Part shown: positions 11,958 to 22,420 of the stretch, piece by piece
Layout of the letters: each line of letters starts with the position of its first letter
How positions within the stretch are numbered: the stretch's first letter is position 1
Assembly: GCA_025677815.1 (NCBI GenBank)
Contig: JAIXMP010000027.1
Coordinates: 186,001-250,000 of the forward strand
From: Phascolomyces articulosus
Taxonomy: Eukaryota; Mucoromycota; Mucoromycetes; Mucorales; Lichtheimiaceae
DNA length: 64,000 nt
Direction: 5' to 3'
The notes under the pieces: model-generated
What the model was told of the DNA's origin: nothing
The model's database searches: none
Seen by the model: the letters and a program-made list of their open reading frames with translations, nothing else
Position numbers and translations under genes: made by a program

Positions 11958-12221
11958 ATGTTTCAAGGTTTTTCTCTTCAAGCTTTCATTCTTTTGGCTG
12001 TCGCACTTTCCGTTATTTTGATTAGTTCTCAAGTTTTCGCTGATGGTATCCTCGTCGAACCTCAATGTATCCCTGATGGACAAGAATGCAAGCCTGTCTC
12101 ACGTACTACTGACGAATGCTGTCCCTTATTCTGGTGTGCTCCTACTAAGGGAGACAAGCGAGTTTGCACTCAAAGACCCCATAATCCACCTGCAGATAAT
12201 CCTGGTATGGTGTTGTATTAA
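11958..12221 (+). CDS. Small secreted cysteine-rich protein, knottin-like
   Basis: An intronless 87-residue protein. Residues 1-28 form a signal peptide (hydrophobic core, cleavage after ..SSQVFA). The mature part of about 59 residues has exactly six cysteines spaced C-x6-C-x9-CC-x4-C-x9-C, the framework of inhibitor-cystine-knot (knottin) folds, followed by a Pro/Asn-rich tail. A TATA box (TATATAAAGG, about 11875-11884) lies about 75 bp before the start and the start context is CACCATGT. Knottin frameworks occur in protease inhibitors, antimicrobial peptides, effectors and channel-active peptides; spacing alone does not say which. An alternative is a simple disulfide-stabilised fungal effector. 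Neighbours give no functional clue. Confidence 0.75.
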   Translation: MFQGFSLQAFILLAVALSVILISSQVFADGILVEPQCIPDGQECKPVSRTTDECCPLFWCAPTKGDKRVCTQRPHNPPADNPGMVLY

Positions 12222-12324
12222 ATTACTCAAGAAAATAATATACAACACTGATCGATAATACATGGATGCATGGTTACTAGGCTTCACCTTCATAGATATT
12301 GAAAACGTTATCCTATAGACCTTT

Positions 12325-12666
12325 TTGTTTTATATATTTATCATTTGTAATTACAATAAAATGTTTTCTGATTATTATGTTTTTTTACACACTATTGGAA
12401 TAATGTACGAGAAAAAATGCATTATTTATCGTATGATGGTTATCGCTTTAAATTTCAGTGATCAGCGTTTAGAATTTGACTACGTTTTTCAACTTGGAAA
12501 ACAGACACGTTTATTGATCAACAGGCTTCTTGGACTTGGTGTCAAGCAAGCAGTAGTGTGTGGAATATTGGCATTGAAAGACAACATGCATACTTCAAGA
12601 TGGAGTTACATAACCCGAAAGTATATACAATGGTGCAACCGTCTAAACTCTTCTTTATCAAGTTAA
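12325..12666 (+). pseudogene. Decayed fragment of a dispersed coding family (copy B)
   Basis: A 113-codon frame whose middle (about codons 55-80) carries LGKQTRLLINRLLGLGVKQ followed by VVCGIL. This is similar to the patch in the fragment at 5990-6325. The first 50 codons look random and the frame ends without a domain boundary. I read it as a decayed member of a dispersed multi-copy family. Confidence 0.35.
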
Positions 12667-13000
12667 GGTAGCGATGCTTTATATAAAGTGCCCACCGTGG
12701 CTTCATAATTGGATCAACTCAAGGTAAACTATTATTAACAGTAATATTTGTTTGTGTATGAGAGGAAATATTCAAATACATTATGCGTTTATACTAAACT
12801 TATAAATTATCTTACTTTAATAGATTATATCATTAACCACAACAGAGAAAGTACAAAAGACTGTCAAGAGTATCAAAGAGGGTGATGCAATTAGAGTGTT
12901 CCCTCACCATTTCTCGATTAAACAAATTATTCATAAACAAGAATCAAGTAGTAACTCAACTTCATATCTTTTTATAAAAGAAATGTATAGAGAAGTGAAT

Positions 13001-13122
13001 CCAGCATCGTGTTTTCATGTATTATAAAGTAAACCAATGCCATGTTTTTATATAAAAATATATATGATAATGTAGTAAACCCTACATCATATTTTTATGA
13101 AAACTAAAAGTATAATGTCGTA
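13001..13122 (+). repeat. Degenerate tandem repeat, about three units
   Basis: Three units of about 35-45 bp begin at 13001 (CCAGCATCGTGTTTTCATG), 13034 (CCAATGCCATGTTTTTATA) and 13080 (CCCTACATCATATTTTTATG). The first two end in 'GTAAA'. The units are imperfect. Confidence 0.4.
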
Positions 13123-13416
13123 TCCTCTCTGGATATTCAAGAAATAAAAACTTTTTGGTAAAAATGGTAAACTTGAATAATTAATATAGCACAGGGAAAA
13201 AAGGCATATGTAAAGTAGGTGTGGAACTTAATGTTTGCAAATTCTATTGTACATATCAGATTCAAGTACGTGGTACGAATTCTAGGTTAATCCTTTTAGG
13301 AACTCAACGGAAGATATGCATGAATTTTTCGTTCGCTTTGTGAAAAAAAAAAGAAATGTGACGCGTGTGAGCGTTGTTGCCATGCTGCACACTTTTTTTT
13401 TAGTTCAAATACAAAA

Positions 13417-14421
13417 ATGCTTTCCGTCCTTACACCGCGTCTTCTTTCCAGAACAACAATAGCTTCATTCACACGAACAATGTCGACTCACTCTCACCTT
13501 ACTGACGATTGCATTTTTTGTAGAATCATTCGGTAATAAAGCTTTATTTTCTTACTCACTTGGAATATACTTTTCTTTTCCAGTCCTAAATATTTTACTA
13601 TTTTTTTGACACGATTTAAAAATATAGAGGAGAGATCCCTTCGTTCAAACTTATTGAGACAGACAAGAGGTTCATTTTTTTGATTTTTTTTTTCCCTATA
13701 ACGCGTTATTATTTATGAAACTGACAAATATTTCTTTAGTTACTCGTTTATGGATATTGATCCATTGAGTCCTGGTCACGCTGTAAGTATAAATTGAAAT
13801 AATAGTGTTTACCGTGTCAACATAGATTGAATGACTTTTTACTTATATCAAGTATTTGTTGTTATGAAATTATAATATTTAGCTTGTTATTCCAAAGTGT
13901 AAGTCTCGCTATTACGTGTGAAAGAATATAGGCTGGATGATGGTGAATTGTATAATTAAACACATGTATTGTTTATTCTGGTTTTTTTTTTTATAAATAA
14001 AATATAGACCATGCTGAATTCTTCCACCAAGTTCCCGACGAGTATCTTGCTGATGCACTTCCTGTAGCAAAGAAGATTGCTGCAGCCTCTAACTTGGATC
14101 AATATAACGTGTTGCAGGTATATATAGAAGGGGTTGATATAAAATTCTGATTAAAAAACAATAATATTTAACTTTTTTTCTTTTCAACAGAACAACGGCA
14201 AGATGGCTAACCAGGTAAATAAGAGGAAAGAAAAAAGAAATCAAGGATTGAATAATGAAATTAATCAAATAAAAAATATAAAATAGGCTGTTCCTCATGT
14301 GCATTTCCATATTATCCCCAAGCCAAATGAAGAACAAGGATTAGGTCTTCGCTGGAAACCCATTGGTATGAAGATGGATGATGTGAAAGAACTTTATGAA
14401 AAGGTCAAGAAAGAATTGTAA
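13417..14421 (+). CDS. HNT1: HIT-family hydrolase (HINT/Hnt1-like)
   Basis: Seven exons: 13417-13532, 13628-13669, 13740-13782, 13883-13898 (16 nt), 14008-14117, 14191-14214 (24 nt) and 14287-14421, giving 161 residues. The conserved core starts at C32-I-F-C and includes 'GEIPSFKLIET', 'DIDPLSPGHALVIPKYH', 'NVLQNNGKMANQ' and the histidine triad HVHFHIIPK (H121, H123, H125; H123 is the expected nucleophile). In yeast and animals this family hydrolyses adenosine 5'-monophosphoramidates. The first 21 residues, rich in Arg/Ser/Thr with no acidic residue, precede a second in-frame ATG (codon 22, position 13480) and could be a mitochondrial presequence. The next gene starts 162 bp downstream. Confidence 0.93.
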
Positions 14422-14583
14422 TAAAAGTCTCCGAAATGCATTGTATAAATGATATAATATTTATGTTAAAAAAATTTTGAAAATAACAATTATTTTTTCC
14501 ATGGAGTCCTTTTTCTTCCACTTTCTTCCACTTTCTTTCTTTTTTTTTTTTATTATCCTGTTGAGCAATACATATAAAGAACA

Positions 14584-15558
14584 ATGATATTATCAAACAT
14601 ATCAAGAAATGTATTATTACGTCGACCAGTCTTGACTTCAATTATGCCATCCAGAATCATCATACAACAATATCGACAACAACAAAAGCGACCACCATCA
14701 CTGTTGTTGCTACCAATGATACAGCGTCCACATCACACACTAGTCACTATACCTCATCGTCCTTCTATAACATCTAAAACAGTTTCACAAAAACCAACGT
14801 GTATGGCGATGATGACAAATCGATCGTTTTCTTTATGGCGCTTGCCATATTATTGGGCTACAGCAAGTAAAGCAAAACGACGTCTTGCTCTTATTACTGG
14901 TATATCGGGCATTTCTTTCATTGGCGCGATTCTTGGTCCTGCATTTTGGTTGATGTTGGGAGGCATAGGTGCGGTTGTGTCCTGGCGAGTTTATCAGCAA
15001 ACGAAACGATGGTGGCAACTGATTAATCCAAGTGAACAAATATTTTCTTCAATTGGACGTGGCACCAATGGCAGTGGTGGTGATGAAGGGTTATTTGATC
15101 TTTTACGACGTCAAGTAGGAAGTCATCAAGCTGCAGAACAAGTACAACGGCAAGCCATCACAAGACTCACAGAATGGGCACGTACAGATTTGGGACGTAA
15201 AGTACTTGTAGATGATTTAAATATAAATCATATTGATGATATGACATTTTATCCACCTCACTCGTGCTCATTATCATCTCAAGCCATGATGGTCAATGGT
15301 AAACAATCATCAGTACAAGCAATTCATGTTGAGTTTTGGGCTGAAGCAAATCCATCCATTCATCCAAGAAGTGGTAGTTGCTGTATTTATGTAGATGCAA
15401 TTGTAGATACTGCATCATCAACACCTGGACAAGTTCAGATCAAAGATATTCGATTGGCTGCTCCGGGATGGCATGCGGATGAACACGTTCCTATTAGTGA
15501 TGATCAGCAGTCAAAACGGAAAAATGTACTTGAAGGGGAGTTCAGAGATGTTGTGTAA
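14584..15558 (+). CDS. Putative mitochondrial membrane protein, unknown
   Basis: An intronless 324-codon gene. I do not recognise the family. The first 100 residues are rich in Arg, Gln, Ser and Thr with no acidic residue, a good mitochondrial targeting sequence. Residues about 101-135 are a glycine-studded hydrophobic segment (ITGISGISFIGAILGPAF and onward), one long or two short membrane passes, ended by RVYQQTKRWW. The remaining 190 residues form a soluble domain with a hydrophilic C-terminus; the motif 'LTEWARTDLGRKVL' at about 195-208 may be a helix useful for searches. It sits 162 bp after the HIT gene and 126 bp before the DUF726 gene, all on one strand. Mitochondrial location is inferred only from the N-terminus. 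Confidence 0.75.
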   Translation: MILSNISRNVLLRRPVLTSIMPSRIIIQQYRQQQKRPPSLLLLPMIQRPHHTLVTIPHRPSITSKTVSQKPTCMAMMTNRSFSLWRLPYYWATASKAKRRLALITGISGISFIGAILGPAFWLMLGGIGAVVSWRVYQQTKRWWQLINPSEQIFSSIGRGTNGSGGDEGLFDLLRRQVGSHQAAEQVQRQAITRLTEWARTDLGRKVLVDDLNINHIDDMTFYPPHSCSLSSQAMMVNGKQSSVQAIHVEFWAEANPSIHPRSGSCCIYVDAIVDTASSTPGQVQIKDIRLAAPGWHADEHVPISDDQQSKRKNVLEGEFRDVV

Positions 15559-15600
15559 TAAAAAAAAATAAAGCATTTTCATTATTTCATATCCCGAGTC

Positions 15601-15610
15601 CTATAAATAC
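15601..15610 (+). promoter_or_regulatory. TATA box in a 126-bp intergenic gap
   Basis: CTATAAATAC at 15601-15610, about 80 bp before the ATG at 15685, shows that the DUF726 gene has its own core promoter although the upstream stop is only 43 bp away. Confidence 0.5.
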
Positions 15611-15684
15611 TTTCACTTTTTTTTCTGGTTTTGCCTTCTTGTTACTTATTTTTTTTATTCTCTTATAACTTCTCTTTCACAATA

Positions 15685-18219
15685 ATGTCAAACAAAGAAT
15701 CAGAACAGCCACTTATTCAATTATCAGCAACAAGTTGGAGTAAAGAACAAAAATTATCTATTGCTCGAATTGCTGGTCAAGCTTTGACCAGTATTGAATC
15801 AATTGTCCAACAACAATGGGGAATGGAATGTTGGTTCCAGCTTCTTGCTTACTTGGAACTTTCTCAACAAGATCTTGGTATATATTTATTAGTTAGAAAA
15901 CCACAAACTCACAAGTGTTTTTCATTGTCAAGGAAACTAATAACGTTTTCTATTTAGTTGCAAAACCAATGACATATGAAGAAGCAGCAAAGTTACTGTC
16001 ATCGGGAGAACGTGATATTCGTATTGAGATACTTGTTGATCTTTTAGCAGTAGCTATGCATTTGAATAAACAACCTAGCTCGTAAGTTACTATATATAAT
16101 GTATTCTCTATAGAATCCATGGTCAATTCAATATTTTAATTTACTCATTATGGGGATTGGATTTGAACACACATTAGACAAGAAGGTGTTATCTATGATG
16201 CTCGATCACGACGTTTCTTATTTGAATTGGCACGACTTGCAGCTTTGAGTCCTGCAGATGTGACAGCAGTAGAGCGAAGTGTCGCTCAACAAATGTATTT
16301 TGCTTTACAAGAAAATACAAAAGAAAAGGATAGAGATGGTAATTTACAAGATCGAGCTGCGCTTATGGATCAATCTGCACAAAAAAAGATTGAAGAGACA
16401 AATAAGGAAAAGAAGGCGTTCAAGTGGCTGGCCACAGGTGCTGGTGTATTGGGTGGTGGCGCACTTATTGGTAAGTTATTTCATAACATGATTTCTCAAG
16501 TGGATGACATAAATGATGGTCCTTTTTTTTTATATATTCACCCAACATTTATTTTTTTATAAAGCTCTTACGGGTGGTTTAGCCGCACCACTTTTGGCTC
16601 CTTTACTTGCTGGTTTAACGGGTGCTACTTTCTTTGCAACAGCTGGTGGTGTAGCTTTAATGACGAGTTTATTTGGTTTGACAGGTAATGAATTCTATTT
16701 ATGGGTGTATTTAATTAAGTGTACAACTCGAGACTAATCTTTTTTATTTATTTATTTTGTTATACAGGTGGTGGTTTGGCAGGTAAGGAAATTTAATTTC
16801 ATTTTTAGTAAAAAAAAAGTTTCCTCACTATCAAAAGAGAAATAGGATATTAAACCTTTATATTTTGATAAATTTATATCATCATAGGATGGAAGATGCA
16901 TAGACGGATGCAAGGTTTGCAAGAGTTTGGATTTCAACAAATTCTAAATGATGCCGATTTACCGCCTATACCTACATTACAGGTAATTTCTAATTGAATT
17001 TCTTTTGAAGGTCTTTATTGGTAAACTCAGTTATTATACTTTTTTAGTGTACTATTTGCATTTCTGGATTTCTGAGAGATAATAAGGATGAGTTCCGAGT
17101 AAGTTGTTAATTTTGATAAGAAAATATGACTCTATTGCATGGTAAGAGGGGCCTCGTTAACCTTCTTTTTTTTTACATATAGACACCATGGGAACATGCA
17201 TTTGCTCGAGCAAAAAATTACAATGATATTTACTGCTTACAATATGAAAGTGATCCATTAATGGATTTGGGTCTTGCATTTGATAAATTTGTAAAAAACC
17301 AAGCCATTCGTTATGCAGGTGTTGAAGTAGCAAAACAAACTGCCCTACGTGCATTCTTTTGTACGTTTTACTTGATATTGTAGTCAGAGTTCGGGTCAGC
17401 TACAACAATAACAAAAAAAATGAGATGTTAATTTATACTATCTATCTATGATTTTTTAGCTGCTGTTGCTTTACCTGCGACATTGTTAAAGATCGCTGAT
17501 GTTATTGATAATCCATGGCAAATCGCTGCTGATCGATCCAAAAAAGCTGGTGTTGGTAAGATATATACCTTTCATGACCCATGTTTTTAAAAATTAAAAT
17601 TTTTTTCCAATAATAATAACCATAATTTCTCCTTAGTACTTGCCAACGTCTTGGAAAATAGAGTTCAAGGCAATCGACCCGTTAGCTTGGTAAGAGAGTT
17701 TCGTTTTTTAAGAAAAGCAGATATATTATATATTTCTATGCTTACAAATTATCTTATTGGATAATATAGGTTGCTTATAGTTGTGGATGTCTTACGATTT
17801 GGCATTGTTTAAAAGAACTATATGAACGTAAAAAATTTGGACTTATTGATCATGTTGTATTTATGGGTGCACCTATTTCTGGAGAGGACACACAATTATG
17901 GAAGGATTATCTCTCGGTAGTCTCCGGACGCTGTGTTAATTGTTTCACTGATAAAGATTGGGTTCTTGGTAAGCATGTAGACCATTTGGATATTAATAAT
18001 ATAAACCATGCATGGAGGAAGAGGATAAGTCGAATCGCTAATATGATTTTGTTTCTCCTAGCATTTGTCTACCGTCTTCATTCACTAGATACTGATGTTG
18101 CAGGATTACAACCAGTAAAAAACATTCCACGATTAGAAAATATTCGATTAGATTTGGAAGGACATACGAGTTACAGGGATGCTGTTGCAGATATCTTGAC
18201 TGATATTGGAATGGCGTAA
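15685..18219 (+). CDS. MIL1: DUF726/TMCO4-family alpha/beta hydrolase (Mil1-like)
   Basis: Twelve exons (15685-15877, 15958-16081, 16178-16470, 16565-16684, 16768-16782, 16888-16982, 17048-17098, 17183-17360, 17460-17555, 17637-17689, 17770-17968, 18062-18219) encode 524 residues. Exon 5 is only 15 nt. The order is a helical N-terminal region, two glycine-rich membrane segments (about 195-245, 'GVLGGGALIALTGGLAAP' and onward), then the DUF726 hydrolase domain. The nucleophile elbow reads A-Y-S-C-G (S410), so the first Gly of the usual GxSxG is Ala; 'HVVFMGAPISG' follows. The known relatives are yeast Mil1 (YFL034W) and animal TMCO4. The substrate is not established. The ATG at 15685 is chosen because it follows the TATA box and begins the conserved frame. 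Confidence 0.9.
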
Positions 18220-18365
18220 AAAAAAATTGAAACCCTTGCCATCCTTTTTCACCTTTATTTACTCTCGTTTATCCATGGATTCCCCATCTTTATTGTACAT
18301 AAAATTACCATTCATACCATCTCCATTAAAAACCTACTGATTTTTTATATATGTTTTTCTAAAAT

Positions 18366-20304
18366 ATGATAAAATGGCCGTTATTACTACTGTTACTATC
18401 ATTATCCATACTGATGATGATAGTAAGTAATAGTGCTTTCGCTACACCCAATATTCGACGCATCGCCTCGTTTAATATGCCACCAGACGGTGCTTGTATA
18501 ACACAATTAGAGAATGCATCATTGATGTCATTGGATGATGAAACGTATTTTGTTACAGTAGAAAGTAAAGAGCAACTGCCAGCAGCCCACCCATGTTTAG
18601 AAAACCATCCAGGTTTTTTGGGTTATGAAATTGATCAACCTATTTATTTATCCCAAAATTCAAATCAAATGCAAATTGATCCACCAAGTTGGGGACTTAA
18701 AAGGATATCTCAACGTGAATTACCATTAGGCAGAGCTTATGTATACCCAACAGAAGCTGGTCAAGGTGTCAATATCTATATTATGGATACGTATGGAATC
18801 ATCATTTATTGCAACTGAATATCAAAAATTATCATATGAACAAAAAAGTGATATATATTTATACTCATTTATTTTAAAATCAACAAATCAAAATGAAGAG
18901 GTGTCGATATATATCATCCTGATATTGCTGGACGTGCTGAACATGGCATTTCAACTGTTTCTAGAGGCAATAAATCAAGTAGTATGGATATCCATGGCCA
19001 TGGAACAATGACAGCTGGAATTGCCGCAGGAACACTTTATGGTGTAGCCAAAGAAGCACGGATTATCGCTGTCAAGGTATTTATTGCAAATCGTGTAAAA
19101 TATATTTGTTTAAAATTTGGATATTACGTAGAATATACTTATGATGGTTCTATTCTATTTGTAAAAGGTTCTTGAAGATAATGGTGAAGGTTATTTAACA
19201 AGCATATTACTTGGTATGAGTTACATTACTGAGAGGATGAAACGGGAAACAAAAATACCAGTTGTAATAAAGTGAGTCCGGATCCATCTTTTTATATAGA
19301 TTAAACATTCTTTTTCTTCTTTTCATATACGGTTAAATTAGTTTATATTATGATACTGTAGCAAGGGGTTCAGAATACAAAGCTAATTATACCTTCTTAT
19401 CTGGATAGCATGTCTTTTGCTACTGGATATAGTCCTAGTTTAAACAGAGCAGTTGATGCACTAACGAAAAGAAATGCTTTAACTGTGGTATGAATCGATC
19501 TATCAATCGATCATAAAGAACAATGGTCAAACCAGTATCATCATGAAAATTAATTCTTTTTATATTTGTAATTAGTCTGCAGCGGGCAATGGTGACTATT
19601 TACGAAGTGATGTCGATCGAGTAAGTTAACAAATCAATATTACCAGGACTACTAATATTTATGTTTTATATGTCTAACTATAAAAATATCTTCGGTTTCA
19701 ACTGTATAAAAAAAACACAGGATGCTTGTTCTTATAGCCCAGCAAGTGCCCGTACCACAATCACAGTTGGTGCAGTAGGCATGTACATATATTATGGAAA
19801 GAATCTAATTATAATACGATGAAGAAATATCATAGTATCAACCAAATTATTCTTAAATAATTTATCTATATAGATTCTAAAGATAATCTTTCATCATTTA
19901 GCAACACTGGCAACTGTACGGATATTTATGCTCCTGGGGTAGATATTGGTACAATCGCTCCTAATGGCGAAACTATATTAGCGAGTGGAACTTCTTTTAG
20001 TGCTCCCCACGTTTCTGGTGCTGCTGCATTATTATATTCTCAAGCAGCTACAAAAGGTATTCTAAATCGAGTTACTCCACGCGATGTTCGAAATCGAATC
20101 TTATTTATTAGCACACAAGATATTTTAAATGGTGTTCACGATTCTAATAACCGGTTACTCTATACGGATGTTGGTATACCTGCTGGATTTGCCTTGGACA
20201 GTGCGGTTGCAAAAATTACTCCCAAGATAATAACAAAACCATTATCGTGGTGTTTCTACAGTCTAGTTTTATATGCAACATTGGCTGATATTTTTTTATT
20301 TTAA
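18366..20304 (+). CDS. Subtilisin-like serine protease (S8, proteinase K type)
   Basis: Seven exons: 18366-18790, 18899-19076, 19168-19271, 19409-19487, 19576-19620, 19721-19778 and 19874-20304, giving 439 residues. A signal peptide (about 1-26, ending ..NSAFA) is followed by a pro-region with weak I9 inhibitor similarity (ETYFVTVESKEQ) and the catalytic domain. The triad is D141 (DTGVD), H176 (HGHGT) and S337 (GTSFSAPHVSG), with the oxyanion Asn at N267 (AAGNG), so it should be active. The intron after exon 6 uses a GC donor. The protein ends in a hydrophobic stretch (SWCFYSLVLYATLADIFLF), unusual for secreted subtilases and possibly a membrane or GPI-type anchor. It starts 147 bp after the DUF726 gene on the same strand. 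Confidence 0.93.
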
Positions 20305-22420
20305 TATATGCAGCCACATGTATTACGCGACGATACTTTATAAAATGAAAAATCAATGCGTTTCTTTTCATTTCTTTTTTTTTTACATTGGTTTCCATGG
20401 TGATTTCATCTTATGTCTTTTAAAAACAATTTTTTACTCAATCCTCCGGTTATGGCTCTTGCATGGTTTGCACTACCCACCTTTATTGATTGATGGTGAT
20501 TTAATATTGGATCCCATGCAATTTCTCTCAAGTAATAAATTGATAACAAAAGCCTCTTTTTCTGTAGAGTATAACTATTACTTTATTATTATCATAATAT
20601 GGTAAGATAAATGCTAAGAAATACAAAAACAAATGTTGCGTTTGCTACCGAATAATCATTTGTTTGTGTAGTAGTCTTTTTATAAGAATGAAATGTTTTC
20701 AATATACATTTTAATAGTTTTCATCGATTGTTTATCTCGAGTATACATATACACAGTTAAAATGTAACTAAAAAAAGAGCATTTATTGAATTATGGACAT
20801 TCTGAGCCATTGGCTACCTACAGGCTATATAATAATTATTTGATTTATATGTATGGCCATATAAAAGGCAGGATGTTTCGCCTTGGATCCACTGATTAAA
20901 TTTACAATAATGGAATACAAGCAGATGTATCCGTTGCTATATATCCATCATTGGATTGGAAAAGTTGGACAATTTCTGGATACATGTAAAAAGTTAATAT
21001 TATCATGCAGGCTTGCAGACTCTGTATCGAAAATTATCTTCATCGACAAGCAACATTCATTAAATCAATGACAGTGGAAAATAGATTTTACTACGAAAGA
21101 AAAAACAAAAACACAAATCTGACGATTCGCACAAGGAAAATAATTGTATGAGAATCACAATATGGAAAGAGGATGATGATGCCTTTCGAATAATACCAAA
21201 AAAAATAAATCTATACTTCACATAATAACAGTGCGTCTTTTCAAAAACCTTTTGCACACAACTTTTTTTGTAATTTTTCATGGTAGCCAATGTTTTAAAT
21301 TACAGAGAGGCGAATGAGAAAAGAAAAAACCATTTGAAAGGCATTGTAAAACCCTAGAAGGGGATAGATTTAGGGTCAATTTTTTAATATAACTTTGGCT
21401 TTTGGTCATAGTATTGAATGTGGTAAAACTTGATGGATAATAGAGAAAAAATAACTAACATATACTGCCATTATATACTTTATTATACGATAGCCCAATG
21501 ATTGCAAGTGAATCATTTTAAGAGAATTTGATCCATGATATATTATCATCGATTGTTATTATCCTTCTTCTATTATTGTTTCTTCCTCTTTATTTTTTTT
21601 CTTTTATTTGAGAAACAAGTGAGTATATTGCGTGGGCAAAATAATAAAAGATGCTTTACAGACAGGGCTGATGCAAAACTCTCTTCTGAATAACAGATGA
21701 ACGCCAGTCACCTTTCTTGTATGCACTCACCACATGAGTGAAAAAAGCACAACAGCAGATTCATCAGGAAAATCTCAATACTTTAATTTCTGTATTATGA
21801 ATTTAAATTTACGTGAGTTTCCCTCCCTTTTTTCCTTTGTGGCAGCCTAGATCTTGTGTTGCAAATAATAGTCTAAAGATTTTGCATTAATAAGTATATG
21901 TTACACAACAGCAACAACAACAAAAAGTGCCTGGATTTTTGTTATTCTTTTGCAGAAACTTCCATTTAGTGCCGCAATTAATTCCATTTTCTCATGAAGA
22001 TCAAGTAAATATCGCCATTCATCACCTATCCAGTCATTCTTTTATTCTATTATTTATTTCAAATATTTGAAAGAGTAATAGGCCGTGATTAGATAATAAC
22101 TGCCAATTCTCCATTATCTTTTGTAAAAGTTATCTAAAGCCAATTAAATTGTGTACTATATTTTATAAAAATGATAAAAAAGTGGAAGAGCATATGTTTG
22201 GGCGTGTGAGTTAATGGTTAAAAGGGAAGAAAAGCGACGATGGTGTGGTAAAAATAGATAGGAAAAAAAAGAATTGAAAAAGTGTGTGAAAGAAGAGAAA
22301 TAGGTAATAATAAAATAATAATAACGAGATAATAATATAAAAAGTAATACAGTAATAAAATAGGTGACTCTTATCTAAAGTGTACTAATAATAATCGCAT
22401 AATAATAATTAACATTGTTA
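20305..22420. other. 2.1 kb AT-rich spacer, no gene seen
   Basis: Several short open frames exist on both strands but none shows a domain, a start context or splice partners. The last 250 bp before 22421 are the 3' flank of the transporter gene on the minus strand. Confidence 0.55.

Larger units (their letters stand above)
12222..13416. other. Spacer with decayed coding fragments
   Basis: Apart from the fragment at 12325-12666, there is a stretch of about 58 codons ending at a TAA near 13027 (VQKTVKSIKEGDAIRVFPHH and onward). It reads like protein but has no start, so it may be a relic exon. A small tandem repeat follows at 13001-13122. Confidence 0.4.

Noticed and set aside
20216..21290. 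Several short open frames after the subtilase
   Set aside because: No coding signature; one overlaps the last subtilase exon on the other strand.
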